Part shown: in pieces, positions 1 to 7,307 of the stretch
Position numbering within the stretch: position 1 is the stretch's first letter
How the letters are laid out: each line of letters opens with the position of its first letter
From: Streptomyces lilacinus
GTDB lineage: Bacteria; Actinomycetota; Actinomycetes; Streptomycetales; Streptomycetaceae
Length of the DNA stretch: 9,306 bases
Direction of reading: 5' to 3'
Assembly: GCA_000715685.1 (NCBI GenBank)
Contig: KL569381.1
Coordinates: 61,903 to 71,208, forward strand
The notes under the pieces: model-generated
The model's database searches: none
What the model saw: only the letters and a program-made list of their open reading frames with translations
Told to the model about the DNA's origin: nothing
Program-made: the position numbers and the translations under genes

Positions 1-521
1 GCAAGGTGGGCCACCACCTCGTGGAGCACCTGGTCGAGGACGGCGCCGAGGTCGTGATCACCGACGTCCGCGCGGAGGCCGTCGAGCGCATCACCGCACG
101 CCACCCGCGGGTCACGGCGGTGACCGACGCGGACGTGCTGGTCCGTACGCCGCTGGACGTCTACGCCCCGTGCGCCCTCGGCGGCGCGCTCAACGACGAC
201 TCGGTGGCCGCCCTCACCGCCACCGTGGTCTGCGGCGCGGCCAACAACCAGCTCGCCCACCCGGGCGTCGAGAAGGACCTCGCCGACCGCGGCATCCTCT
301 ACGCCCCGGACTACGTGGTGAACGCCGGTGGCGTCATCCAGGTCGCCGATGAACTGCACGGCTTCGATTTCGACCGGGCCAAGGCCAAGGCGGCCAAGAT
401 CTTCGACACGACTTTGGCCATATTCGATCGCGCGAAGTCGGACGGCATTCCGCCGGCCGTGGCCGCCGACCGGATCGCCGAGCAGCGCATGGCGGAGGCG
501 CGGGCGGCCACCGCGGGGTAG
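1..521 (+). CDS. vdh: Valine/leucine dehydrogenase, C-terminal part (5' truncated by window edge)
   Basis: NAD-dependent oxidative deaminase of branched-chain amino acids (Glu/Leu/Phe/Val dehydrogenase family), cytoplasmic. In Streptomyces this enzyme supplies 2-oxo acids for catabolism and for acyl-CoA polyketide precursors. The reading frame is open from base 3 and ends at TAG 519-521; about 172 codons of a roughly 360-residue protein are visible, so the catalytic N-terminal half is missing. The visible part is the Rossmann NAD-binding domain: it opens with GKVG, the end of the dinucleotide-binding loop, then [27 protein letters not shown] and [17 protein letters not shown], all conserved in this family. 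The GTG at base 6 is an internal valine codon, not a start. Valine rather than leucine preference is inferred from the streptomycete arrangement beside a DUF3073 gene; the sequence alone cannot separate the two. No frameshift is visible. Confidence 0.9.
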   Translation, partial: KVGHHLVEHLVEDGAEVVITDVRAEAVERITARHPRVTAVTDADVLVRTPLDVYAPCALGGALNDDSVAALTATVVCGAANNQLAHPGVEKDLADRGILYAPDYVVNAGGVIQVADELHGFDFDRAKAKAAKIFDTTLAIFDRAKSDGIPPAVAADRIAEQRMAEARAATAG

Positions 522-547
522 TCGTCCGTATACGTGGCGTCGACCCT

Positions 548-581
548 TCACCCGTTCGGGTGACGTTCCCGCCCGAGCGGG
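548..581 (+). terminator. Tandem hairpins downstream of vdh, possible terminator
   Basis: Two stem-loops begin 26 bases after the vdh stop. The first is a 7-bp stem, 548-554 with 557-563 and a 2-base loop (6 bp with a 4-base loop is more realistic). The second is a 5-bp all-GC stem, 568-572 with 577-581. No T-tract follows, which is common for streptomycete terminators. Role is inferred from position. Confidence 0.45.
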
Positions 582-738
582 TGAGCGGTACCCGCACAGT
601 GGTCCCCACAGAAGCGCCGCCGACCGGCGGCGAAAGGAGAGATCTCTCACGACCCCTCGGCGGGTCGGCGCCCAGGACACGTTAAAATCGCAGCTGACCA
701 GCGGGTACGGGGCTCCTCGCGGGTTGTGCTGCGTGCCA

Positions 739-766
739 CGTCATGCGGGCGACGTACCGTATGACG
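739..766 (+). repeat. 10-bp inverted repeat with 8-base spacer
   Basis: Bases 739-748 pair with 757-766 over ten positions, nine Watson-Crick and one G-T (745 with 760), around the spacer GCGACGTA. The centre lies about 140 bases before the DUF3073 start. It may be an operator or an RNA hairpin; the G-T pair is tolerated in RNA and slightly favours a hairpin. I do not recognise it as a known streptomycete regulator site. Confidence 0.5.
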
Positions 767-829
767 GCGGAAGCAGGTACCGTTGAAGCTCTACAGGCCG
801 GACACCTCCACAGGGGTCCGCTCTGACTC

Positions 830-880
830 ATGAACGTGAACGCGTGTCAAGACTCTGGGGCCGTCGAGCCCCGTCAATGA
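830..880 (+). CDS. Possible 16-codon leader peptide ahead of the DUF3073 gene
   Basis: ATG at 830 opens MNVNACQDSGAVEPRQ and stops at TGA 878-880. The last two stop-codon bases are the first two of the GAGGGGG ribosome-binding site (879-885) of the downstream gene, so ribosomes ending here would sit on that site. Against it, the nearest purine-rich stretch, AGGGG at 812-816, is 13 bases from the ATG, and such a short ORF can arise by chance. Nothing similar is recognised. Speculative. Confidence 0.25.
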   Translation: MNVNACQDSGAVEPRQ

Positions 881-892
881 GGGGGTCGAGCC

Positions 893-1153
893 ATGGGGCG
901 CGGCCGGGCCAAGGCCAAGCAGACAAAGGTCGCCCGCCAGCTGAAGTACAACAGCGGCGGGACCGACCTCTCACGTCTGGCCAATGAGCTGGGCGCAACG
1001 CAGCCGGCAGCGATCAAGCCGCCGCCGGAGAGCGAGCCGCTCGAGGACGAGCTGGACGACGACCCGTACGCTCAGTACGCGGCGCGTTACAACGACGATG
1101 AGGACGAGGACGAGCACAGCTCCGACCAGTCCGCTTACCGTCGCCGCGCTTGA
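893..1153 (+). CDS. DUF3073 family small acidic-tailed protein
   Basis: An 86-residue protein of unknown function, conserved in actinobacteria. The N-terminus is a basic block, MGRGRAKAKQTKVARQLKY, typical of DUF3073, followed by a short TDLSRLANEL helix. From about residue 45 the protein is Pro/Glu/Asp-rich, with runs such as EDELDDD and DDEDEDE, and it ends in a small basic tail, YRRRA. The split between a basic head and an acidic disordered tail suggests nucleic-acid or ribosome contact, but that is inference. The start is supported by GAGGGGG at 879-885, seven bases before the ATG. There is no signal peptide or membrane segment. The gene is monocistronic between vdh and a strong hairpin at 1177-1205, and converges on purM. 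The length is normal for the family. Confidence 0.85.
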   Translation: MGRGRAKAKQTKVARQLKYNSGGTDLSRLANELGATQPAAIKPPPESEPLEDELDDDPYAQYAARYNDDEDEDEHSSDQSAYRRRA

Positions 1154-1176
1154 CGCGATAGCAGCAACCTTCACCG

Positions 1177-1205
1177 ACCCGGTCCGGGGCCTTCCCGGAC
1201 CGGGT
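1177..1205 (+). terminator. Strong hairpin terminator of the DUF3073 gene
   Basis: Perfect 12-bp stem (1177-1188 with 1194-1205) around the loop GCCTT, with a further G-T pair at 1176/1206, starting 23 bases after the DUF3073 stop. The downstream bases TTCTGTGCT are only mildly T-rich. The length and GC content of the stem make this a convincing intrinsic terminator. Confidence 0.8.
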
Positions 1206-1267
1206 TCTGTGCTGCCTGGACGCCGGCGCTGTGCCGCCGCGTGTGGTTGCGGCCCGTCGTACGGGGG

Positions 1268-1326
1268 CGGGCCGTGTGTGCCCACCCGTGCCGCCCCTGG
1301 CGGCACGACTGCCCACACACGGCCCG
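1268..1326 (-). terminator. Nested hairpin terminator after purM
   Basis: A 13-bp outer stem (1268-1280 with 1314-1326) encloses a 9-bp inner stem (1287-1295 with 1299-1307, 3-base loop). It begins five bases after the purM stop on the minus strand. There is no T-tract. With the hairpin at 1177-1205 it insulates the convergent genes; being symmetric, it could also stop plus-strand read-through. Confidence 0.75.
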
Positions 1327-1330
1327 TGAC

Positions 1331-2398
1331 TCACTTCGCGTAGTCGCCCTCGAGGGTGACGGCCTCTCCCCGGTCGCCGCGCTCGGTGATCTCGCCCGCG
1401 ACCCAGGAGTCCACGCCCCGGTCGGCGAAGGTCGTCAGCGCCACGTCCACGGCCTCCGGCGGCACGACGGCCATCATGCCGACGCCCATGTTCAGCGTCT
1501 TCTCCAGCTCGAGCCGCTCGACCGCGCCGGCCGTGCCGACCAGGTCGAAGACGGCGCCCGGCGTCCACGTCGACCGGTCGATGCTCGCGTGCAGGTGGTC
1601 GGGAACGACCCGGGCCAGGTTGTTGGCCAGGCCGCCGCCCGTGATGTGCGAGAAGGCGTGCACGTCGGCCACCCGGGTCAGGGCCAGGCAGTCCAACGAG
1701 TAGATCTTGGTGGGCTCGAGCAGCTCCTCGCCGAGCGTCCGACCGAGCTCCGGCACCTCGCGGTCCAGCTCCCAGCCGGCCCGGTCGAAGAGCACATGGC
1801 GCACCAGTGAGTACCCGTTCGAGTGAAGTCCCGACGAGGCCATCGCGATGACGACGTCACCCGTACGGATACGGTCCGCGCCCAGCAGCCGGTCCGCCTC
1901 GACCACGCCCGTGCCCGCGCCGGCCACGTCGAACTCGTCCGCCCCGAGCAGGCCGGGGTGCTCGGCGGTCTCGCCGCCGACCAGCGCGCAGCCGGCGAGG
2001 ACGCAGCCCTCGGCGATGCCCTTGACGATCGCGGCGACGCGCTCGGGGTAGACCTTGCCGACGCAGATGTAGTCGGTCATGAACAGCGGCTCGGCGCCGC
2101 AGACGACCAGGTCGTCGACGACCATGCCCACGAGGTCGTGGCCGATGGTGTCGTAGACGCCCATGCGACGCGCGATGTCGACCTTGGTGCCGACGCCGTC
2201 GGTGGCGGAGGCGAGCAGGGGGCGCTCGTAGCGCTTGAGGGCGCTGGCGTCGAAGAGGCCGGCGAAGCCGCCGAGGCCGCCGATGGCCTCGGGGCGGGTC
2301 GCCTTCTTCACCCACTGCTTCATCAGTTCGACGGCGCGGTCGCCCGCCTCGATGTCGACGCCCGCGCTTGCGTAGCTGGCACCGGTGGTCTCAGACAT
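1331..2398 (-). CDS. purM: Phosphoribosylformylglycinamidine cyclo-ligase (AIR synthetase)
   Basis: A 355-residue cytoplasmic enzyme that closes the imidazole ring: FGAM + ATP gives AIR + ADP + phosphate, step 5 of purine synthesis. It belongs to the PurM/PurL ATP-binding superfamily and is usually a homodimer. Family motifs run in order: IGGLGGFAGLF (39-49), ATDGVGTK (65-72), HDLVGMVVDDLVVCGAEPL (87-105), GGETAEHPG (141-149), SSGLHSNGYSL (188-198), and SHITGGGLANNLAR (250-263) at the start of the C-terminal domain. Length is normal and no key motif is missing. The ATG (2396-2398) lies 46 bases after the purF stop on the same strand, so the two form an operon. Its ribosome-binding site is weak: only a GAAAGA-like stretch about nine bases upstream. 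Expression may therefore lean on purF transcription and translation. Confidence 0.97.
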   Translation of the reverse strand: MSETTGASYASAGVDIEAGDRAVELMKQWVKKATRPEAIGGLGGFAGLFDASALKRYERPLLASATDGVGTKVDIARRMGVYDTIGHDLVGMVVDDLVVCGAEPLFMTDYICVGKVYPERVAAIVKGIAEGCVLAGCALVGGETAEHPGLLGADEFDVAGAGTGVVEADRLLGADRIRTGDVVIAMASSGLHSNGYSLVRHVLFDRAGWELDREVPELGRTLGEELLEPTKIYSLDCLALTRVADVHAFSHITGGGLANNLARVVPDHLHASIDRSTWTPGAVFDLVGTAGAVERLELEKTLNMGVGMMAVVPPEAVDVALTTFADRGVDSWVAGEITERGDRGEAVTLEGDYAK

Positions 2399-2444
2399 GA
2401 CGTTGAGATCTTTCGTGTCGTTCGTAACTACGGGTACGCGAGCG

Positions 2445-3962
2445 CTACGGGCGGCGCAGCGCGTCGGCGGCGTCGGTGCCGCCGGCGAGCTCGGTCTCGA
2501 GGAGCTGCTTGCCGAGGAGCTCGGGGTCGGGCAGCTCCATCGGGTACTCGCCGTCGAAGCAGGCGCGGCACAGGTTCGGCTTGGCGATGGTGGTCGCCTC
2601 GACCATGCCGTCGAGGGAGATGTACGCGAGGGAGTCCGCGCCCAGCGACTTGCCGATCTCCTCGACCGTCATGCCGTTGGCGATCAGCTCGGCCCGGGTG
2701 GCGAAGTCGATGCCGAAGAAGCAGGGCCACTTCACCGGCGGGGAGGAGATCCGCACGTGGACCTCGGCCGCGCCGGCCTCGCGGAGCATCCGGACGAGTG
2801 CGCGCTGGGTGTTGCCGCGGACGATCGAGTCGTCGACGACCACCAGGCGCTTGCCCTTGATGACTTCCTTGAGCGGGTTGAGCTTGAGCCGGATGCCGAG
2901 CTGGCGGATGGTCTGGCTCGGCTGGATGAAGGTCCGGCCGACGTACGCGTTCTTCACCAGCCCCGTGCCGTACGGGATGCCGCTGGCCTCGGCGTACCCC
3001 ACGGCGGCGGGGGTGCCGGACTCCGGGGTCGGTATCACCAGGTCGGCGTCGACCGGGGCCTCGGCGGCGAGCCGGCGGCCCATCTCCACGCGGGAGAGGT
3101 AGACGTTGCGGCCCGCGATCTCGGTGTCCGGGCGGGCGAGGTAGACGTACTCGAAGACGCAGCCGCGCGGCTTGGCGTCGGCGAAGCGGGAGGTCCGCAC
3201 GCCGTTCTCGTCGATGGCGATCATCTCGCCGGGCTCGATCTCGCGCACGAAGGTCGCGCCGCAGATGTCGAGGGCCGCCGTCTCGGAGGCCACCACCCAG
3301 CCGCGCTCGAGGCGGCCGAGGACCAGCGGGCGGATGCCCTGCGGGTCGCGGGCGGCGTAGAGGGTGTGCTCGTCCATGAAGACGAGGCAGAAGGCGCCCT
3401 TGACCCCGGGCAGCACCTTGGCGGCGGCCTGCTCGACGGTCAGCGGCTTGCCGTCGTCGTCGGTCTGGCCGGCCAGCAGGGCGGTCACCAGGTCGGTGTC
3501 GTTGGTCGCCGCCACTTGGGTGGCCCGGCCGTTGTCGCGCGGGAGCGCGGCGACCATCTCGGCGAGCTCGGCGGTGTTGACCAGGTTGCCGTTGTGGCCG
3601 AGGGCGATGGAGCCGTTGGCCGTCGCCCGGAAGGTGGGCTGGGCGTTCTCCCACACCGATGCTCCGGTGGTGGAGTAGCGGGCGTGACCGACCGCGATAT
3701 GGCCCTGGAGAGAGCCGAGGGAGGTTTCGTCGAAGACCTGGGAAACCAGTCCCATGTCCTTGAAAACCAGAATCTGGGAGCCGTTGCTCACCGCGATGCC
3801 CGCGGACTCCTGTCCACGGTGCTGCAGCGCATACAGCCCGAAATAGGTGAGTTTGGCGACCTCTTCACCCGGAGCCCAGACACCGAAGACGCCACAAGCG
3901 TCCTGGGGGCCCTTTTCGCCGGGAAGCAGGTCGTGGTTGAGTCGTCCGTCACCACGAGGCAC
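2445..3962 (-). CDS. purF: Amidophosphoribosyltransferase, Fe-S/propeptide type
   Basis: A 505-residue enzyme for the committed step of purine synthesis: PRPP + glutamine + water gives phosphoribosylamine + glutamate + PPi. The N-terminal class-II glutaminase has its nucleophile at Cys23 (DACGVFGVW), so a 22-residue propeptide should be removed as in the Bacillus subtilis enzyme. LQHRGQESAGI and GHARYSTTG follow near residues 46-100. The C-terminal phosphoribosyltransferase has the PRPP loop VVVDDSIVRGNTQ (374-386). Cys268, Cys414, Cys465 and Cys468 match the four ligands of the 4Fe-4S cluster in the B. subtilis type, which is linked to oxygen-dependent turnover. The start is GTG 3960-3962; the frame has a TAG three codons upstream and no other usable start. 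The GAGG just upstream touches the start, too close for a Shine-Dalgarno site, which fits leaderless translation. It leads the purF-purM operon. Confidence 0.97.
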   Translation of the reverse strand: MPRGDGRLNHDLLPGEKGPQDACGVFGVWAPGEEVAKLTYFGLYALQHRGQESAGIAVSNGSQILVFKDMGLVSQVFDETSLGSLQGHIAVGHARYSTTGASVWENAQPTFRATANGSIALGHNGNLVNTAELAEMVAALPRDNGRATQVAATNDTDLVTALLAGQTDDDGKPLTVEQAAAKVLPGVKGAFCLVFMDEHTLYAARDPQGIRPLVLGRLERGWVVASETAALDICGATFVREIEPGEMIAIDENGVRTSRFADAKPRGCVFEYVYLARPDTEIAGRNVYLSRVEMGRRLAAEAPVDADLVIPTPESGTPAAVGYAEASGIPYGTGLVKNAYVGRTFIQPSQTIRQLGIRLKLNPLKEVIKGKRLVVVDDSIVRGNTQRALVRMLREAGAAEVHVRISSPPVKWPCFFGIDFATRAELIANGMTVEEIGKSLGADSLAYISLDGMVEATTIAKPNLCRACFDGEYPMELPDPELLGKQLLETELAGGTDAADALRRP

Positions 3963-3968
3963 ACCTCG

Positions 3969-4014
3969 AGTCTATGGCAGGGATGAGGTTCATCCGAACC
4001 GGGGACGACCGGTT
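3969..4014 (-). promoter_or_regulatory. purF promoter: leaderless -10 element plus two inverted repeats
   Basis: On the minus strand TAGACT (3974-3969) fits the TANNNT -10 consensus, and a start seven bases on is base 3962, the first base of the purF GTG. The -35 is weak (TTCGGA-like with an 18-base spacer). A perfect 6-3-6 inverted repeat, 3981-3986 with 3990-3995, lies in the -10/-35 spacer. A second, AACCGG-N6-CCGGTT, spans 3997-4014 at and behind the -35. Both are well placed for a repressor, but the protein is unknown. Confidence 0.5.
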
Positions 4015-4090
4015 ATGGCTCACACCACGCACAGCCACTCCTCGGGCACAGCGAATCACCCTTGTGCGGCCGAAAGAATTCGCCCACGGA

Positions 4091-4116
4091 GGCGGATAAG
4101 CACAGGGGCGGATAAG
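4091..4116. repeat. Direct repeat GGCGGATAAG, 16-base period
   Basis: Two identical 10-base copies at 4091-4100 and 4107-4116, separated by CACAGG, lie about 130 bases upstream of purF and just after the neighbouring gene's stop. A 16-base period is 1.5 helical turns. This could be an activator or repressor site for purF, or chance. A longer inverted repeat, GCGAAT (4051-4056) with ATTCGC (4078-4083), lies between it and purF. Confidence 0.4.
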
Positions 4117-4126
4117 AAGCGTTCGC

Positions 4127-4963
4127 TCAACTGAGCAAAGGAAGTTCCGCCGAAAGGTCGGCGCGTTCGCCACTGGCCGTGACGGCCGCGGAATCGAGGG
4201 CTTCGGCCCAGCGCGCACGGCCCGTCGCGAGCCGGATCCACGTCAACGGATCGGTCTCGACGACATTGGGCGGCGTGCCGCGGGTGTGCCGCGGCCCGGC
4301 CACGCACTGGACCACCGCGAACGGCGGGACGCGGACCTCCACGGACCCCCCGGGGGCCTTCGCCGCGAGGGCGTCGGCGAGCAGCCGGACGACGGCCGCG
4401 AGGGCCTGCCGGTCGTGTCGGACGGCGACACCGGTGGCATCCGCCAGATCGTCGGCGTGCACCACGGTTTCCACCAGCCGGGTGACCACGAAATCGGCCA
4501 CGGTCATGGACCCGAGGGAGGTCGGGATCACCGTGGCCGGGTCCGCCTCCGCGAGCGCGGACGTCAGCTCTTCGGCCGCCTGGTCGAACAGTTCGGCCAG
4601 CTTCGCCGGGGACGCGTGGGCCAGCGCCGCGGCGCCCTCTGCCGTGCGCTTCGCCACGTCGTCGGCGAGCGAACTCAGGCCGCCCACATAGGAGATGAGA
4701 TCCGTCTCCGGACGCGCGGACGCCGGCCGCGGCTCCGCCAGACGCCGCGGCAGCAGCCGCATGGCACCGGCGAGGTGCACGACCAGCTCCCCGACCGTCC
4801 ACTCCCCCAGCCGCGTCCGCGCAGCGAGCAGCGCCTCGGCGTCCGGCTCCGCGCACACCACGGCCACCACGTCCCGTACGGCCCGGACCTGCCCCTCCAG
4901 GGCGGCCCGCACCTTGGCGGGGTCGTAGCTGCGAACGCGGGGCTTGCGCGGTGCGGAAGGCAT
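4127..4963 (-). CDS. Maleylpyruvate isomerase / sterol-carrier-like (MDMPI, DinB-fold) protein
   Basis: A 278-residue protein of the actinobacterial mycothiol-dependent maleylpyruvate isomerase superfamily, often annotated as a sterol carrier family protein. The N-terminal part is a DinB-like helical bundle. His63 (VVHLAGAM), Glu165 and His169 (LVETVVHADDLADATG) have the His plus Glu-x3-His pattern of the metal site in characterised members, so a bound divalent metal is likely. The C-terminal part (about 205-278, with VVETDPLTWIRLATGRARW) is the SCP2-like domain usually fused to it. Members can use mycothiol as thiol cofactor; the substrate is unknown and a direct purine role is not implied. 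Start ATG 4961-4963 has no good ribosome-binding site; TAGGCT at 4975-4970 predicts a leaderless transcript. The basic Lys/Arg-rich N-terminus (residues 1-12) precedes the domain. No strong terminator separates it from purF, so read-through is possible. Confidence 0.85.
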   Translation of the reverse strand: MPSAPRKPRVRSYDPAKVRAALEGQVRAVRDVVAVVCAEPDAEALLAARTRLGEWTVGELVVHLAGAMRLLPRRLAEPRPASARPETDLISYVGGLSSLADDVAKRTAEGAAALAHASPAKLAELFDQAAEELTSALAEADPATVIPTSLGSMTVADFVVTRLVETVVHADDLADATGVAVRHDRQALAAVVRLLADALAAKAPGGSVEVRVPPFAVVQCVAGPRHTRGTPPNVVETDPLTWIRLATGRARWAEALDSAAVTASGERADLSAELPLLS

Positions 4964-4969
4964 GGCGCG

Positions 4970-4975
4970 AGCCTA
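4970..4975 (-). promoter_or_regulatory. -10 element for a leaderless transcript of the MDMPI-like gene
   Basis: On the minus strand TAGGCT matches TANNNT, and its last base is seven bases from the A of the ATG at 4963, the spacing expected when transcription starts on the start codon. No convincing -35 is seen at 17-19 bases. The layout is the same as for purF. Confidence 0.45.
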
Positions 4976-4996
4976 ATCGTTGGCCAGGCTTCGGGT

Positions 4997-5025
4997 GGGC
5001 CCAACCGGAACAACCGGCCGGGCCC
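4997..5025 (-). terminator. Hairpin terminator after purL
   Basis: GGGCCC (4997-5002) pairs with GGGCCC (5020-5025), then after a 2x2 internal mismatch CCGG (5005-5008) pairs with CCGG (5014-5017) around AACAA. It begins 33 bases after the purL stop on the minus strand and lies just upstream of the next gene's promoter, so it likely ends purSQL transcripts. There is no T-tract. Confidence 0.6.
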
Positions 5026-5057
5026 GTCCCGTACTCGTGACGAGAGTTGAGCGAGTG

Positions 5058-7307
5058 TTACGCGAGCAACGCCGGGATGGTCGCCTCGTGCGCCGCGCGC
5101 AGCTCCGCCAGCGGAAGGCTGAACTGCCCCTGCACGTCGATCTCTTCGCCGTCGACAACGCCGATCCGCGTCGCCGGCAGGCCGCGCGCACCGCACATGT
5201 CGGTGAACCGCAGCTCCTCGCTGCGCGGCACGGCGACGATCGCCCGGCCGGCGGACTCGGAGAAGAGGAGGACGAACGGGTCCACGCCGTCGGGAACGAC
5301 GATCCGGGCGCCCTTGCCGCCGCGCAGGCACGACTCGACGAGGGCCTGGATCAGGCCGCCGTCGGAGAGGTCGTGCGCGGCGTCGACCATGCCGTCGCGC
5401 GAGGCGGAGATGAGGATCTCGCCGAGCAGCTTCTCGCGGTCCAGGTCCACGGCCGGCGGCAGGCCGCCGAGGTGGTCGTGGATCACCTGGGACCAGGCCG
5501 AACCGCCCAGCTCCTCCTTGGTGTCGCCGAGGAGGTACAGCAGGTGTCCCTCGTCGGAGAACGCCATGGGCGTACGGCGGTTGACGTCGTCGATGACGCC
5601 GAGGACCGCGACCACCGGGGTCGGGTGGATGGCGGTCTCGCCGGTCTGGTTGTAGAGCGAGACGTTGCCGCCGGTCACCGGGGTGCCCAGCGCCAGGCAG
5701 CCGTCCGCCAGGCCGCGGGTGGCCTCGGCGAACTGCCACATGACCGCGGGGTCCTCCGGCGAGCCGAAGTTCAGGCAGTTGGAGATCGCCAGCGGGCGGG
5801 CGCCGGTGGCGGCCACGTTGCGGTACGACTCGGCGAGCGCGAGCTGGGCGCCCGCGTACGGGTCGAGCTTGGCGTAGCGGCCGTTGCCGTCCGTGGCGAC
5901 GGCGACACCGAGGTTGGTGTCCTCGTCGACGCGGACCATGCCGGAGTCCTCGGGCTGGGCGAGGACGGTGTTGCCCTGCACGAACCGGTCGTACTGGCCG
6001 GTGATCCAGGACTTGGAGGCCTGGTTCGGGGAGGAGATCACCTTCAGGACCTGCGCGCGCAGCTCCTCGGGGGTCTCCGGGCGGGCGAGCTTGTTCGCGT
6101 CGTCGGCCTGCAGGGCGTCCTGCCAGTCCGGACGGGCGTAGGGGCGCTCGTAGACCGGGCCCTCGTGGGCGACGGTGCGCGGCGGGACGTCGACGATCTG
6201 CTCGCCGTGCCAGAAGATCTCCAGCCGCTCGCCGTCGGTGACCTCACCGATGACGGTGGCGATGACGTCCCACTTCTCGCAGATCTCGAGGAAGCGGTCG
6301 ACCTTGCCGGGCTCGACGATCGCGCACATGCGCTCCTGCGACTCGCTCATGAGGATCTCCTCGGGCGAGAGCGTCGCGTCGCGCAGGTGCACACGGTCGA
6401 GTTCGACGCGCATGCCGCCGGAGCCGGCGCTGGCCAGCTCGCTGGTGGCGCAGGACAGGCCGGCGCCGCCGAGGTCCTGGATGCCGTCGACGAGGTCCTC
6501 GCGGAAGATCTCCAGGGTGCACTCGATGAGGAGCTTCTCCTGGAAGGGGTCGCCGACCTGGACGGCGGGGCGCTTGGTGGGCTTCGAGTCGTCGAAGGTC
6601 TCGGAGGCCAGGACGGACACGCCGCCGATGCCGTCGCCGCCGGTGCGGGCGCCGTAGAGGATGACCTTGTTGCCCGCGCCGGAGGCCTTGGCGAGGTGGA
6701 TGTCCTCGTGCTTCATCACGCCGACGCACAGGGCGTTGACCAGCGGGTTGCCCTGGTAGCAGGAGTCGAAGACGACCTCGCCGCCGATGTTGGGCAGGCC
6801 CAGGCAGTTGCCGTAGCCGCCGATGCCCGCGACGACGCCCGGCAGGACGCGCTTGGTGTCGGGGTGGTCCGCGGCGCCGAAGCGCAGCGGGTCCATGACG
6901 GCAACGGGGCGGGCGCCCATGGCGAGGATGTCGCGGACGATGCCGCCGACGCCGGTGGCCGCACCCTGGTAGGGCTCGATGTACGACGGGTGGTTGTGCG
7001 ACTCGACCTTGAAGGTGACCGCGTAGCCCTGGCCGACGTCGACGACGCCGGCGTTCTCGCCGATGCCGACGAGGAGGGCGTCGTTCTTGGGGGCCTTCTC
7101 GCCGAACTGGCGGAGGTGGACCTTGCTCGACTTGTACGAGCAGTGCTCGGACCACATGACGGAGTACATCGCGAGCTCGGCACCGGTGGGGCGGCGCCCC
7201 AGGATGGCGCGGATGCGCTCGTACTCGTCCTGCTTGAGCCCGAGTTCGGCCCAGGGCTGGTCGACGTCGGGCGTTTCGTTTGCGTGCTTGACCGTGTCGA
7301 GAGTCAT
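5058..7307 (-). CDS. purL: FGAM synthase subunit PurL (small type)
   Basis: A 749-residue catalytic subunit of phosphoribosylformylglycinamidine synthase: FGAR + ATP + glutamine-derived ammonia gives FGAM, step 4. This is the short form that lacks the glutaminase and linker and needs PurQ and PurS, both encoded immediately upstream. Motifs: [12 protein letters not shown] (51-62) with the catalytic His55, [21 protein letters not shown] (from 101), GGDGIGG (223-229) and [13 protein letters not shown] (278-290) in the first PurM-like half, then [11 protein letters not shown] (545-555) and AHDLSDGGL (644-652) in the second. The true start is ATG 7305-7307: family homology begins there, and it overlaps the purQ stop as ATGA, which implies translational coupling. 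No strong ribosome-binding site precedes it. The same frame stays open far upstream, but that stretch is Arg/Pro-rich and antiparallel to nothing real, merely out-of-frame purQ sequence. It is followed by a hairpin at 4997-5025. Confidence 0.97.
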   Translation of the reverse strand: MTLDTVKHANETPDVDQPWAELGLKQDEYERIRAILGRRPTGAELAMYSVMWSEHCSYKSSKVHLRQFGEKAPKNDALLVGIGENAGVVDVGQGYAVTFKVESHNHPSYIEPYQGAATGVGGIVRDILAMGARPVAVMDPLRFGAADHPDTKRVLPGVVAGIGGYGNCLGLPNIGGEVVFDSCYQGNPLVNALCVGVMKHEDIHLAKASGAGNKVILYGARTGGDGIGGVSVLASETFDDSKPTKRPAVQVGDPFQEKLLIECTLEIFREDLVDGIQDLGGAGLSCATSELASAGSGGMRVELDRVHLRDATLSPEEILMSESQERMCAIVEPGKVDRFLEICEKWDVIATVIGEVTDGERLEIFWHGEQIVDVPPRTVAHEGPVYERPYARPDWQDALQADDANKLARPETPEELRAQVLKVISSPNQASKSWITGQYDRFVQGNTVLAQPEDSGMVRVDEDTNLGVAVATDGNGRYAKLDPYAGAQLALAESYRNVAATGARPLAISNCLNFGSPEDPAVMWQFAEATRGLADGCLALGTPVTGGNVSLYNQTGETAIHPTPVVAVLGVIDDVNRRTPMAFSDEGHLLYLLGDTKEELGGSAWSQVIHDHLGGLPPAVDLDREKLLGEILISASRDGMVDAAHDLSDGGLIQALVESCLRGGKGARIVVPDGVDPFVLLFSESAGRAIVAVPRSEELRFTDMCGARGLPATRIGVVDGEEIDVQGQFSLPLAELRAAHEATIPALLA

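Larger units (their letters stand above)
522..892 (+). other. Non-coding region between vdh and the DUF3073 gene
   Basis: About 370 bases without a convincing gene. In order it holds the tandem hairpins at 548-581, a 7-bp GC hairpin (615-621 with 626-632, loop GACC), a 12-base palindrome at 637-648 that includes GGAG but has no start codon at a usable distance, a -10-like TAAAAT at 683-688 without a clear -35, the dyad at 739-766, a hairpin around 798-819, and a possible 16-codon leader ORF at 830-880. It probably carries the promoter and leader of the DUF3073 gene. No known riboswitch class was recognised. Confidence 0.6.

Noticed and set aside
615..648. Riboswitch or ribosome-binding site for a hidden gene after vdh
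   Set aside because: There is a GC hairpin followed by AAGGAGAG, but no start codon at a workable distance and no match to a riboswitch core I know.
2385..3986. 533-codon plus-strand ORF opposite purF
   Set aside because: It is antisense to clear PurF homology; its Gly/Asp/Val/Leu-rich translation is the mirror of GC-rich third positions, with no recognisable domain.
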